The notes beneath the pieces are model-generated. The model saw nothing but the letters and a program-made list of their open reading frames with translations. It ran no database searches and was not told the DNA's origin. Below, piece after piece: positions 22,925 through 36,013 of a stretch of 64,000 nt of DNA (within the stretch, counting starts at the first letter, position 1; each line of letters begins with the position of its first letter). Location of the stretch: NCBI RefSeq assembly GCF_947179165.1, contig NC_077238.1, forward strand, positions 38,615,793 to 38,679,792. Direction: 5' to 3'. The DNA is from Solanum dulcamara. Its lineage: Eukaryota; Streptophyta; Magnoliopsida; Solanales; Solanaceae. The position numbers were made by a program, and so were the translations under genes.

Positions 22925-24110
22925 GAGATGAGGGTAACACTTCCACATATCCGCTTCCACCTCCCACAGAACTCTTTCAACTCAATAATTTCTCCAAAGG
23001 ACTTTGGTAGATGCAACTTCGTTGTTCCTAAATATCTTAACTTTCCAGTCTAACATTTCAATTGGGACGTCTTCATAGGTTAAGCTTTCTTCAACATTCA
23101 CCAATTCTAATGGCGCAATAGAACTAGGATCACCCACACATTTCCTCAACATAGACACATGGAACACCGGATGAACCATAGCCATTCCTAAAGGCAACTC
23201 CAATTCATAGGCAACCTTGCCAACACGTCTCAAGATTTTATATGGCCCTACATATCTAGCACTCAATTTCCCTTTCTTAGAAATTCAAACTACACCCATC
23301 TTGGGTGAAATTTTCAAGTATACCCAATCATCTACATCAAACTCATGATTCGTTCTCTTTGTATCGAAATAGGACATTTGGTGACATTGAGTCATCTTTA
23401 ACCTTTCTATACTGACTCTCACCTTCTCCAAGGCATCAAGCATAAAATCTGGACCCAACAAGGTCATCTCACCCACTTCTAACCAACAAATGAAGACCTA
23501 CATGGTCTTTTATACAAAGTCTCAAATGGTGTCATATCAATACTTGAGTGGTATCTATTATTGTAGGAGAACTCAATAAGTAGTAGATGATCATTTCAAC
23601 TCCCTTTGAACTCCAGCACACAAGCTCTTAACATATCCTCTAGTGTTTAAATTGTTCATTCAGCTTGCCTATTGGTTTGAGGACAAAATGTGGTACTTAG
23701 CTTCACCTTTGAACCAATAACCTTTTGAAATGATCTCCAAAATAAGAAGTGAATTGGGTACCACGATCTAAAATAATTGACAAAGGCACACCCTGCAACC
23801 TTTTTAATTCCTAAATAGTTAACTTAGCATAATCCTCAGTACTATAAGGTGTCTTGCCTGATATAAAGTGAGTCGACTTTGTCATTCTATCAATAATAAC
23901 CCAAATTGAGTCATGATATTTCTGAGTACGTGGAAAACCCACTACAAAATCTATGTTCAAATCTTCCCACATCCAAGTAGGGATTTCAACGTATATTGCT
24001 AGGTCGTCCGTCCTTTGATGTTCAACCTTAACTTGTTGGTAATTCGGATATTCGACCACAAACCTTGCTATATCATTTTTCATGCCACCCCCACCAATAA
24101 AACTCTTTTA
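22925..24110 (-). pseudogene. Element B integrase and chromodomain remnant
   Basis: From 24100 down: zinc-binding region end (YPNYQQVKVEHQR), core DLNIDFVVGFPRTQKYHDSI with IDRMTKSTHF, the ILDRG block with the second Asp (about 23765), and a PQTNRQAEQ block keeping the Glu (about 23660). The DDE set is therefore still readable, though across broken frames. Then SARYVGPYKILRRVGKVAYE, PVFHVSMLRKCVGDPSS, and a chromodomain VPIEMLDWKVKIFRN with KVLWRNY followed by a premature stop at about 22982, then WEVEADMWKCYPHLF to about 22925. The integrase fragments are the best kept in the window. Confidence 0.88.
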
Positions 24111-24429
24111 AGTCTTAGTACATTTTAGTTGAACTAGGATGAATAAATAATGAAGAATTATGAGCCTCCTTCAAGATCAAACTCCTTAGGCCATAAACAT
24201 CCGGAACACATAACAGATTTTGTTAATAAAGTACTCCATCTCCCTCTTGTGAAAATACCTCTACTTTATTTTATTTCACCAACTTCTTAAACTCCACAAA
24301 TGTCGGGTGAAGGTCTTGTTTTGACTTAACATCCACCATCAAAGATGATTCGGACCTGTTACGATCAAACATACCATCATTATTGGATCTAATTAACTTC
24401 ATCCCGAATCTAGCCAACCAATTAACATC

Positions 24430-25123
24430 CTTCACCAACTACCTCTTCCCTTTGTCAATATTAGCCACACTCTTCATACACACTCTACTAAGTGCATCAG
24501 CAACCACATTGACTTTACCTAGATAATAATGCACACTCATGTCATAGTATTTGGGGAGTTCTAGATACCTTCTTTGTCTTAAATTGAGGTTCTTTTTCAG
24601 TAAACACATATTGGAGACTCTTGTGATCAGCAAACACATCCACATGCACCCCATAAAGGTAATGCCACCAATTCTTTAAAGCAAAAACCACAACCTCTAA
24701 TTCAAGATCATGGGTAGGGTACTTATGTTTATGCACCTTTAATTTCCTAGAAGCATAAGATATAACTTTGCCGTTTTGCATTAAGACACAACCCAAACAA
24801 ACCCTTGAAGCATCACAATACACTATGAACCCTTCTAATCCTTTTGGTAGAGCCAAAATAGGAGAATAGGTAAGTTGATCTTTCAAAATTTGGAAATTCT
24901 TTTCACATTCATCAGTCCATAGGAACTTTGCCTTGTTTTGAGTCAATTTTATCATAGGAGATGAGATAGAACAGAACCCTTTAACAAAGCTTCTATAATA
25001 CTCGGTTAGAACCAAGAAGCTCCTAATGTCCAAAGGAGACAATGGTCTATCCCAATTTCTTACCGCCTCTACTTTCTTAGGATCAACCTTGATCCCATCA
25101 CCGGACATTTTGACCAAGAAATG
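24430..25123 (-). pseudogene. Element B RNase H and RT C-terminal remnant, right-hand piece
   Basis: The open stretch 24542-25117 (191 codons, the longest in the window) holds [18 protein letters not shown], the connection [19 protein letters not shown], and RNase H with [28 protein letters not shown] and [19 protein letters not shown] frame change leads to 24439-24654 with YYLGKVNVVADALSR. It joins exactly to 42576 if element J is removed, within the LVKMSGDG and EVAF blocks. Confidence 0.9.
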
Positions 25124-27924
25124 TGTAATAACCCATAAATTAAAGTTTGTCCATGACTAATAAATGTTGATGCATCAATGTGATATCGGGAGAATATTGC
25201 TGCAAATGATTATGAATAACAAATAATCCTTATATAAAGTTATTTGAAGTGTTATAAAAAAGTTATATGCCAAAGAGACCATTAAAGAAAGGTTCAAGTT
25301 TAAAGGTTCATTGTGGAGGAATATTTTAATTGATATAATTTATAATCTAACTTTGAACGAAAATATATCCTAATATATAAGGGGTTAGAAGGTATACAAC
25401 CTATGAAATGAAAGGTATTTGAGTCTCATTTTTAGTAAAATAAAAGCTCGTCAATACGACTTCAGAGAAAAAGTTATGGCCATTTGGGCACTGACCAATC
25501 ATTGCGAGACATGTGGAACTTAAGGGAATGTCGGCTAAACTTTTTGTTTTTATATTAAGACTTAGGGATTTTATTTCCCATAATCTTCAAAACATTTAAG
25601 AACTATTTCTTAGTGTTTTCTTCAACTCTTGGACATCTCCAGTCCTCCCAATCTTAAGGTACGTTGGTTTTTTGAAGAATCAAGTGTATTCTTCTCCAAA
25701 GATCATATATATGTACTTAGCTAAGTATTTTCATAATGGAAAAGGTATTTTTCTTGAAAAGTAAAAAGTTTAGGGATCTCTACTCTTGGTCATAGAGGTA
25801 TGACTCTTGTTCTATCTCCATAAATATGATTCTAAAAGATATTTTTAGTTTAATTTATAGGTAGGACTCACGGGATGGTGATAGAAAGCCGTGAGTCCAT
25901 CTTTCACCCATTGTAATTGATGTAATTGGTGGGGAGGTAGTATGTAGATGGATATATTAGTTGTTTTATTGATTAAAGGATGATTTAGTTGTATTGTATT
26001 GAGGCAACAACTTTATTATGATAAAATAGAAGTCTAGGCGGAGAAGACAAGATTTTTATAGTTCTTGAAAGCTTGTCTTTCGCCAAGTGTTTGATGAAAT
26101 GCCTAAATTTCTAAAGAATATATTGCAAGTGTTAATATGAGCTACTATTATTGTGTTTGATGGTAGTAGTTCCTGACCAACTGAAATTACGAGCTTATAA
26201 GGGAATTGGACATCATTATGAACTTACAGAATGATGTTTGGAAACTATGAGGATTAGTTAACATGTATAATTTGAATGATTAAGGGGTTGGTTCTTTGTG
26301 AAGTATGATTGGGGAGTATTATTAACCTCATAGGTAAGTTATGACTCCACTTGGAGAGTAGATAAAGAGGCGAATGTGGTGATATTCCATTTATCTATTA
26401 TAAATGTTGAGCTTCGCACTCATGAACCATTATTGTGTTTCTATCCTTTTTGTGCTTCTTGGTTATCTTCTTATAATTCCCTATATAATTCTATGTTATA
26501 GATAAATTTTTCAGCAAAGGATTTTGATGACAAGTCATAAGATAGTAAGTCTCGAAGTAAGGTATGTAAAGCTAAAACTTTTTACGCCATTAAGGCACGA
26601 CCTAGAGTTGCATGTTCCTAGTAGAAATTTCATATTAGAAATTTCATATGAGATCACATGATGAAGTATTCATATCTTGCAAATCTTTTCATGTTGGATG
26701 CCTAAATCTATAGAGTTGTATTACTCTTTTTCTGGTCAGAAAGGTCATATGTTTCACGTCACCAAATGTTTCTTTAGTTAAAATTCCTTGAAGCTACATG
26801 GTACATAGGTATCATAAAGTTAAAAGAAGCAATTGGTCACAGAGTCTCTATATATCACATAGCTATATGATTCTTAAGATAACAGAGATAAATAAAAAAT
26901 GTTTTACAAGTTATATGATTCATGAGTTGCTTATTACAAGTCTTTGTATGCAAGATGAGATTATAGCCTACCATGCAGTGTTGGGTAGGTATTGATAGGG
27001 CCACTATGTGTGATGTTTTTCTGTGCAAAGAATTCAGATAGTGTCAGTTAGAATTTCTAGTCATGAATTCACCTAACTTATCCTAGCCTTCAAGCAGAAC
27101 ATATAAGAGCCCAGGGGGCGTACCTCTATAAACCTAGTTATCCGGACTATGAGATTTCATATGTGGTTGTGACAGTAGGCTACAAATGCCATAAAGGGTT
27201 CACAGATTGAAGACAGTAGACCATTATGTGACTCCCTAATAGTTAGTTTTACAAAGATCAAGGAAGTTATATAACAAATTAAAGATATCACTTATGCAAA
27301 TTTTAGGTATCTTAGATATATAAATGAATAAGCCATGTAGCTATAGATGAGGACCCTTGAGATTGGTCATAGTTTCTGTGTTGGATTACATCTCCTGCAT
27401 ACATATGCTCAAATTTTCTTAACTTGATATTTGATTCATTTGAGCATTCTTACATGTCTACTTGTTATTTAGTCTTCTTTATGTACAAGTACATATTTTA
27501 TATGTACTGACATCCCTATTTTTGTGTAGCTGTATTTCTATTGATGCAGGCTTAGGTACTCAAGATAGCAGACATTCCCAGAGACTTCTAATTTAGCAGT
27601 GGTAAGCTCCACCTTTACCTGGAGCTATCACATATCTAGAACCTTTATTTTGTTATGTATGTACATATGTTAGAATAGGTATGTCGGGGCCCCATCCTGG
27701 GCAGTTAACAGATTCTCATATGCACTATTGACAGGTTTCTTAGACTTAGTTTAATTTTAGTTGTAAGAAGCCTAGTAGGCCCTTTTGTTATCTATGTTTA
27801 GTGTGTGTCTTGGCATATGTTCCACTGCTTATGAGTCTACAACTTTAGTATGAGTTAAATACATATATTAGTAGGTGCTCAAATAAGTCCTCTTTTTCTG
27901 CTCTTTCCTAGCTGGGGCATGACA
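25124..27924 (+). repeat. Element J 5' LTR
   Basis: 2801 bp from TGTAATAACCC to GGGGCATGACA. It contains the uninterrupted targets of S2 (26705-26709, AATCT) and S3 (27311-27315, CTTAG here), which confirms both insertions in the other LTR. No gene inside. Confidence 0.94.
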
Positions 27925-28144
27925 AAACTTGGTATCAAAGAATAAGGTTCAAGTGTCCTAGGGAGTCTATAAAGACGTTTCTAGTAAGACCTTTCTTATA
28001 AATATGTTACGCACCATATTTATAGTTAAGAGACTACACGGTGATTTAGAAATTTGACCTTATTTCATAATATAGATTATACAATAGATCTAAGTTGTAG
28101 ATAGTCAATTCTGACGTATATTCATTTTATTTGTGATATAGATC
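27925..28144 (+). other. Element J primer site and leader
   Basis: TGGTATCAAAGAAT begins at 27930, five bases after the LTR. The first eight bases match the iMet-type primer site and the rest has drifted. The leader has the CCTAGGGAGTCTA text also seen in element D at 12449. Confidence 0.82.
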
Positions 28145-29570
28145 ATGTCTATTACAAACAAGGATAAAGTAGGCCCGAGGGCCACTGCTAGCACTACTTA
28201 GGAGGTAGCTATTTCTAAGTAGACTCCACTATTAGGTGATCGAACCAGCGCTTAGGAAAGCTTGCCATGTCTTATACTTTCAGATCCTTAGATTCCAAGG
28301 ACATAAGGGTCTGCGGGAGTTTCTACACCTCTAGTAGCATTAATAGTGGTTCATGTACCGCCTATAACAACACTAGGTGCCTCTGAGCAAGATCTTAGAG
28401 GGGAAGTACAATTGCTTACTCGGTTAGTAACTGCTAAGGTCCAAGGAAAAAATGCATCTGCACCTAGAATATCTAGAGAGAGGCAGCTGGATCCACAATT
28501 AGTGATTTGCTCCATATGAATCCCTAGTGTTCATCGAATCTAGTGTGAAAGAGGACCCACAACATCTTATAGATGAGATCAACAGAATTTTTAGGGTCAT
28601 GCATATCTCAGAGACTAAGGTAGTTGAATTGTCCTCCTATTAGTTGAAAGATATCACCATTGCATGGTATACGATGTTAGTGGATTCTAGGGGACCAAAT
28701 GCTCCCCCACCAATTTGGAATGACTTTTCTAAGGCCTTTATGAAGAACTTTTTACCACAAGAGCAGAGGGAGGCGAGGGTTAAAGAATTTCTAAACTTTT
28801 GACAGAGAAACCTCAGTGTTAGAGAGTATAGCATGTGATTCACTCAGTTTGCTAGTCTCTTCTGAGATGGTCAACACCCAGGATGCAAGGAAACACCGCT
28901 TTATGGTTGGTCTTAGAGATTATTTATTTGGCTCTTATTGTGTTTTCTTCATTAAATCGGGATATGGATATTCCTCTATTGATGGCACATGCCTAGCAGA
29001 CAGAAGAACGCTTACAAAAATATAGGGCTGAGAGAGAAAGAGAACAAAATAAGAGGTCTAAGACCGCCAACATATTTCAGAGAGATGATAAAGCTTATTA
29101 CAGTAGAGGTTCACAAGGGCAAGCTCAGTTAGTTGACTGCTCCATAGCTAGTGCCTCAACTCAGTCAGAGAGATCTTGATGGGAGTAGAGTCAGACTTCA
29201 GGAGCACCAGGCCCTCACTATCGGAGAAGTGCTAGCTGAGGACTACCACAATAACCTACTTGTAAAATGTTTTTTTCGGTCTTATTTAAGAAAGTGTTGA
29301 TTTGGCTGTACCGCTTGCTATAGGTGTGGAGTTGAGCGTCATAAGATGCGTAACTTTCCTAGACTTGGAGCTGAGGGTAGAGGTGATGGACCATAGTATA
29401 CTGATTTGGCAGAAGCATCCTCATCACCAGCACCTTCTTCATCGCATGGTCTTTAATCATCAATAGATAGGGGTTCAAGCAGAGGCAGAGGATCTGGTTT
29501 GGGAGATGGCCCAAACCACATATATGCACTGGCTGGTTAGAAGGATTTAGAAGCATCCTAGATATGGTTA
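28145..29570 (+). pseudogene. Element J gag remnant
   Basis: Likely start ATG 28145 (MSITNKDKVGPRAT). The core from about 28540 has KEDPQHLIDEINRIFRVM, later APPPIWNDFSKAFMKNFLP and EARVKEFLNF, then a stop, matching Ty3/gypsy gag. A zinc knuckle at about 29312-29360 reads CYRCGVERHKMRNF, with Phe in place of the final Cys as in element A. At least five stops interrupt it. Confidence 0.86.
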
Positions 29571-30042
29571 TAGGTACCTTATCTATTTTCTGTTATGACG
29601 TACATGCATTGATAGGCCTAGGGTCTACCCTATCATATGTTACTTTATTGGGTTCTAAGAACTTTAGAGTGGAGCCAAAGTTATTACGTGAGCCATTTGC
29701 ATTATCAACTCCAATAGAATAATCTATTATATCTAGAAGGGTCTATTACGGATGCCTAGTAATAATATGTGGCCGGGACATATTGGAAAATTTAATAGAG
29801 CTAGAAATGGTGTATTTTGATGTTAATATGGGCATGGATTGGTGGCCCTCTTGCTATGATATAGTTGATTGCCGATCTAAGATTGCTCAATTACATTTCC
29901 TTGGTGAGCCAGTTCTGGACTAGAAAGGAAATTCTTTCATGCCTAGAGAAAGTTTTATTTCCTATGCAGGGACCAAAAGCTTATAGAGGAAGGGTGTTTA
30001 TATCACCTGGTCCAATTAAGAGACCTTGCAGTTGAGAAGTAG
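29571..30042 (+). pseudogene. Element J protease remnant
   Basis: The active-site region (about 29607-29640) reads ALIGLGSTLSYVT where family members have an Asp before the GS/GA pair, so the catalytic Asp appears to be Gly. The block VYFDVNMGMDWW at about 29812 is the usual LNxFDVILGMDWL landmark. It would cut the polyprotein; this copy looks inactive. Confidence 0.78.
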
Positions 30043-31475
30043 GTGCCAACACTTCAATCTGTGCTCATTGTGAATGAATATCCAGATCTTGATGAATTTC
30101 TTGGATTACCTCTAATTGGAGAAATTAATTTTGGTATTAATTTAGATCCGAGTACCCAACCTATATGGATTCGTCCTTATAGAATGGCGCCTGTAGAGTT
30201 GAAAGAGTTAAAGGAGCAACTGGAAGATTACTTGACAAAGGTTTTATTCACTTTAGCATATTGCCTTGGGGCTATAGTATTATTTGTATGCAAAAAGGTT
30301 GGCACCATACGAATATGTATAGATTACAAGAAAATGAATAAAGTGACAATAAAGAACAAATACCCCTTCCTAGGATAAATGATTTATTTGATCAACTGCA
30401 AGGAGCTAAATGCTTTTCAATATTTGACTTGAGATCCGGATATCATCAACTAAGGATTTGGGAAGTAGATATTCCCAAAATAGCCTTCCAAATGAGATAT
30501 GGGTACTTTGAGTTCCTCATCATGTCATTTAGACTAAGAAATTCCCCAATAGCCTTCATGGATATGATGAATATGGTTTTCTAACCTTTTCTTGATTTGT
30601 ACGTGATTATATTTATAGATGATATTTTGATATATTCACGTGATGTCGTAGAATATGCAAATCATTTGAGATCAGTCCTACAAATAGTTTGAGAACACCA
30701 ACTATATACCAAGTTTTATAATATGAGTTCAGGATAAATTCAGTGGCTTTTCTCGGCCATGTGGTGTCTGTGAAGGCATTAGTGTAGACTTCTAGAAGAT
30801 TGAGGCTGTGAAGAGTTGGTCTCGAGCTACTACTCTGATAGAGGTACGTAGTTTATTAGGGCTAGATGACTAGTATCAAAGATTTGTAAAGAGATTGTCT
30901 TTTATTTATGCCCCATTGACTAAGTTTATTGAGAAGGCAGCCAAGTTCCAATGACTAGATGCTTGTGAAACAAGCTTCCTAGAACTTAAAGATAAATTGA
31001 CTACGACACTAATATTGGCTTTACCAGGGGTACAGAAGGGTATAAAATTTATTATGATGCTTTAAGAGTTGGCCTAGGGTGCGTTTTGATGTAGCATGGA
31101 AAGGTTATAGCATACTCTACTCGACAATTGAAGAAACATGAGCAAAACTATCCAACTCATGACTTGAAGCTCGCATCGGTTGTATTTTCTCTTAAGATTT
31201 GGTATCACTATTTATATCGGGTACATGTTGATATATTTACAGATCATAAGAGTCTTCAATATCTCTTCAAGCAAAAAGAGTTTAATTTAAGGCAAATAAG
31301 GTGGATAGAGTTGCTAAAGGACTATGATGTAAACATTCTCTACCACCCAGGAAAAGCTAATATTGTAGCAGATGCACTCGATCAACTATCTATGGGTAGC
31401 CTAGTACATTTACCATGGGTACAACAAGAAGTACTACGAGATGTGTACACATTAGCCAGCTTAGGAGTTCGATGA
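30043..31475 (+). pseudogene. Element J reverse transcriptase-RNase H remnant
   Basis: 30043-30378 holds the RT start ([52 protein letters not shown]). After a frame change come [19 protein letters not shown] and, at about 30605-30640, [14 protein letters not shown] with both catalytic Asp residues kept. RNase H follows with [16 protein letters not shown] and [13 protein letters not shown] in 31128-31475, then the tether [13 protein letters not shown]. Several frameshifts and stops separate the pieces. Confidence 0.9.
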
Positions 31476-32950
31476 CTGGATTCTGAAGATGGAGGCATAG
31501 TTATGCAAAATACTGCAGAGTCATCACTATTAGCATTAGTGAGAGCAAAATAGTATGATGATCCTTTATTGGTCTATTATCGAGAAGGGATTCAAGAACA
31601 CCGAATTACTGCTTTTGATTTGGCAGGAGACGGCACCTTGAGTTGCCAAGGCAGACTATGTGTTCCTAATATAAATGGGTTAAGGTAGTAAATTGTGGCT
31701 AACGTATATTTTTTCTGATACTTAATTCATCCAGGCTCTACAAAGATGTATCATGACCTTAAGGAGGTGTACTGGTGGAACGACATAAAGAGAAATATAT
31801 CAGAGTATGTGGCATAATTCTCTAATTACCAACATGTTAAAAAAGAACATCAGAGACCCAGTGGCCTAGCATAGACTATGGACATTCCAATATGGAAATG
31901 AGAGGCTATTAATATGGATTTTGTGATAGGTTTGCCTTTCTCTTTTAAGAGACATGGTTCTATTTGAGTGATTGTTGATCGATTAGCGAATTCAGCCCAC
32001 TTCTTTCCTGTTAAATCCACCAGCATAGCTGAAGAGTATGCCAAACTATATATAAGTAAAGTTATTTTCTTACATGGGACTCCGCTGCCCATTATTTTAG
32101 ATAGGGGTGCCCAGTTTCCTGCATATTTTGGAGGTTATTCTAGAAGAGTTTGGGCACACATATTAACCTTAGCACCATATTTCACCCAAGATACATGGCC
32201 AAGCAGAGCATACTATTCATACACTCGAAGATATGTTAAGAGCATCTGTACTAGACTTTAAAGGCAATTGGGATGATCATATGCCTTTGATAGAATTTGC
32301 CTATAATAATAGCTATCATTATAGCAATGGCATGGCTCCATTTGAAGCTTTTTATAGACGATGATATAGATCGCCTATTGGTTGGTTCGAAGAAGGTGAC
32401 ACTCAAATATTAGGACCAAGTCTCGTGCACCAAGTTGTTGAGAAAATAAAATTGATAAAAGAACATTTGAACACTGCTCAAAGCTGACAAAACTCATATG
32501 TAGATGTGCGGTGTAGATACTTAAAGTTCCAGGTTAATGAAAGGGTATTCTTGAAGGTGTCTCCTATAAAAGGCGTTATGCAATTTGGGAAGAAAAGTAA
32601 GCTGAGCCCCAGGTATGCTGGGCCATACAAAGTTATATGAAGAGTTGGCTAGTAGCCTATGAAGTAGAATTGCCTCCAGAGTTAGCTACAGTTCATCCAA
32701 TATTCCACGTGCTTATGTTATGCAAATGATTAGGAGACCCTACACAGGTTAATCCCATAGAAGGTATTGAACTCTCAGAAGAGTTATCATTTGAATAAGT
32801 CCTAGTGGCAATTTAGACCAATAGGTTAAGAAGTTTAGGAACAAAGACATAGCATCCATCAAGGTAGTTTGGAAAAATCAGAATGTAGAAGAAGCCACTT
32901 GGGAAATATAGGATGATATGAGGGCCAAGTATCCCCACTTATTTTAGTAT
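31476..32950 (+). pseudogene. Element J integrase and chromodomain remnant
   Basis: HPGSTKMYHDLKEVYWWND (about 31733-31780) is the zinc-binding region. The core shows NMDFVIGLPFSFKRHGS (about 31910), VDRLANSAHFFPVKST, and ILDRGAQFP with the second Asp (about 32095). The Glu block is readable only after a frameshift near 32195. AYNNSYHYSNGMAPFEA is at about 32300. The chromodomain (about 32770-32945) ends AKYPHLF before a stop. Confidence 0.87.
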
Positions 32951-33360
32951 CCACACAAAGGTTCTTAAAGTCATTACTCCTTTTGTTCAAGTGTAGGTTT
33001 TATTTTTACCTTGTATTACTACTTAAATTATATGTTATATGTTAGGGTGCTTGATACAAATATACCATTTTAGTATCACATATGTTCCTCATAGTTGAGA
33101 TACCTACTATAAAAGGTATGTTCTTATAGTTAATGCATCCCTCATTCAAATAAGTCCAAGAAGGGCCTCGTGGATATCTATGAATATTATTTTATTGTGA
33201 TGCTCTGTGTAGCATATTGTATGTATTCGGGTTAGCTAACAGGTTATGGATAGGCCTGTTTACAAAGGAAACTCTGCCATGATTTTTGTAGATTAATAGT
33301 GTTAGAATAATTTTAAGGTGCAGCCTGCATTCTAGGATGAATGATACCAAGGGGTTATAA
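32951..33360 (+). other. Element J 3' untranslated region and weak polypurine tract
   Basis: No gene. It ends in CCAAGGGGTTATAA against the LTR start at 33361; the purine tract is interrupted. Confidence 0.7.
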
Positions 33361-35692
33361 TGTAATAGCCCATAACATAAAGTATGCCGGTGTCTCGTAA
33401 ACACCGATGTATCGATGTGATATTGGAAGAATATTATTGCAAATAGTTATGAATATCAAGTAATCCATATATTAAGTCATTTGAAGTGTTATACAAAATT
33501 TATAGGCCAAAGAGATCATTAAAGAAAGGTTTAAGTTTAAAGGTTCATTTTGGAGGAGTATTTTAAATAATCTAATTTATCATCTAACTTTGAACGATAA
33601 TATATACTAATATATAAGGAGTTAGAAGGTATACGACCTATCGAATGAAAGGTATATGAATCTAATTTCCAGCAAAATAAACTGCTCATCAATACGACTT
33701 CGGAGTAAAAGGTCATGGCAATTCTACGACTGACGTGTGTACTACCAAATTTTTGCAAGACATGTGGTACTTAAGGGAATGTCGGCCATACATCCTTTTT
33801 TTATATTAATACATAGTGATTTTATTTCTCATAGTTTCTTATTGTTTTCCTCAACTCTTATTCATCTTTAATCCTCCCAAGCTTAAGCTAAGTTGGTTTC
33901 TTCAAGAATCAAGTGTATTTTTCTCCAAAGATCATATATATGTATAAGTACTTTCTTGATGGAAAAGGTCTTTTTCCTTGAAGATTTAAAAAGTAGGTAT
34001 CTCTTCTCTTGATCATAGAGGTATGACTCTTGTTCTATCTCCATAAATATGTTTCTAAAAGAAGTTTTAAGTTCAATTTATGGGTAGGACTCACGGAATG
34101 ATGATAGGAAGCCGTGAATCCATCTTTTACCGATTGTAATTGATGTAAATGGTGAGGAGGGATTATATAGATGGATATATTTGCTGTTTTTTATTAAAAT
34201 ATGGTTTAGTTGTATTGTATTGAGACAGAAACGTCATTACAATAAAATGGAAGGCTAGGAAAAGAAAACATGATTTTTATAGTTCTTGCAAGCTTGTTGC
34301 TCGCCAGGTGTTTTATGAAATTCCTAAATTGCTAATAAATATTTGTAAGTGTTAATATGAGCTCCTATTTTTTTTTTTGATAGTAGTAGTTCCCAACCAA
34401 CTTAAACTACGAGCTTATAAGGGAATTTGTCATCGTTTTTTAATGAACTCACGGAATGATGTTCAGAAACTATGAGGTTTAGTTTACATGTATAATTTGA
34501 ATGATTAAGGGGTTGTTTCTTCATGAAGTATGGATTGGGGAGTAATATTAACCTCATAGTTAACTTATGAGTCCACTTGTTGAGTAGATAAAGATGAGAA
34601 TGTGGCGATATGCCATTTATATATTGTAAATTTTGAGCTTGGCACTCGTGAACCATTATTGTCTTTCTAGCCTTGTTTTTATTCTTTGTTTTCTTCTTAT
34701 ACTTACCTATATGATTCTATCTTATAGATAAAGTTCTTAGCAAACGGGTTTGATGACAAGACGTAAGATAGTAAGTCTCGAAATAAGGTATGTAAAGCTA
34801 AAACTTGTTACGCCATTAAGGCACGACCTAGGGTCGTATGTTCCTAATAGATATTTTATATGATATAATATGATGAAGTTTTCCTATATTGAAAATCTGT
34901 CCATGTTGGATGCCTAAATCTTATCACGACCCAATTCCGTAGGCCACGATTGGGGTCCGACCTAGACCTCCGTATACCTACCTATCAACTTTAGTCAAAT
35001 TAGACTATGTATAATGTGATACAACTCACAAAAACCTCAATGGGTTAAAACATTTTCATGTTTATGCAACCTCCTTCATTCGAGTCGTATCATGAAAGAT
35101 AATGCAAGCTGACAAGGCTGCCATAACGTAAAAATATTTACAATGTTACATATAGGCACAACCGAAATAAACTCATGAACAACCCATACATACATATCTA
35201 CAGACCTCTAAGAATAGTACGGAAATATATGGTGGGACAGGGCCCTCGCCGTACCCCTGAATAAACAAATACATATATACACTAGAGGACCAGTACAAAA
35301 AACTAGGCTCTAGAATAGTGGAGCACCTCCAATCATAGGTGAGCGGAAATCCTGAGCTGGCGGATCTCTGAAATGAACATCTGTACCTGGGGCATGAAAC
35401 GCAGCCCCCCGAAGAAAAGGGGGTCAGAACAATACATGTACTGAGTATATAAGCATAACATAACTGAGATAACAACTGAAACAGGGATGCAGGAAACCAA
35501 GTATAATATTTAATAGGGTACTGTACCTGCACCTCACAAAATAAAGTCCTGTATACCATTATCACCTACCGTATACGGCCTGCTCGGGGACTCGGTGTTA
35601 TAAACACATCATCTATCATGATAGACATATATAGACTATTAGCGCTGTGGAATGTACCGCCCTATCCATGTATATAGCAAGCACTTGCAAAG

Positions 35693-36013
35693 GAACAATG
35701 GCCCAATCCACATATCGTGTAATAATGCCGAGGAACAATGGCCCAATCCATATATCGTATGATAATACCGAGGTACGACGGCTCGATCCATATCTCATAT
35801 GATAATGCCAAGGTACGACGACCTGATCCATATATTATATAATAATGCTGAGGTATGACGGCCCGATCCGTAACTCATATATTAGTGCCGAGGAACGACG
35901 GCCAGATCCGTATCTCATATATTAGTGCCGAGGAACGACGACCCGATCCGTATATATGCATATCATATAATAATGCTGAGGAATGACGGTCCAATCCACA
36001 TATCATATAATAA
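35693..36013 (-). repeat. Eight-unit 40-bp tandem array in S2
   Basis: Units begin AGG(A/T)A(C/T)GACGGCCCGATCC-like on the plus strand and are about 40 bp. Unit seven carries an extra TATATGCA-like insert. They are rich in CpG. The other family members have different or fewer repeats at the matching place, so this is a variable minisatellite within the LTR. The overlapping short open stretches here are repeats, not proteins. Confidence 0.9.

Noticed and set aside
24542..25117. Longest open stretch (191 codons, minus) as a possible gene
   Set aside because: It is RT C-terminus plus RNase H of element B, cut by element J; both ends are truncated domains.
35693..36013. 40-bp array as a CRISPR-like or centromeric satellite
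   Set aside because: Units abut without spacers, number only eight, and lie within an LTR; the genome is plant.
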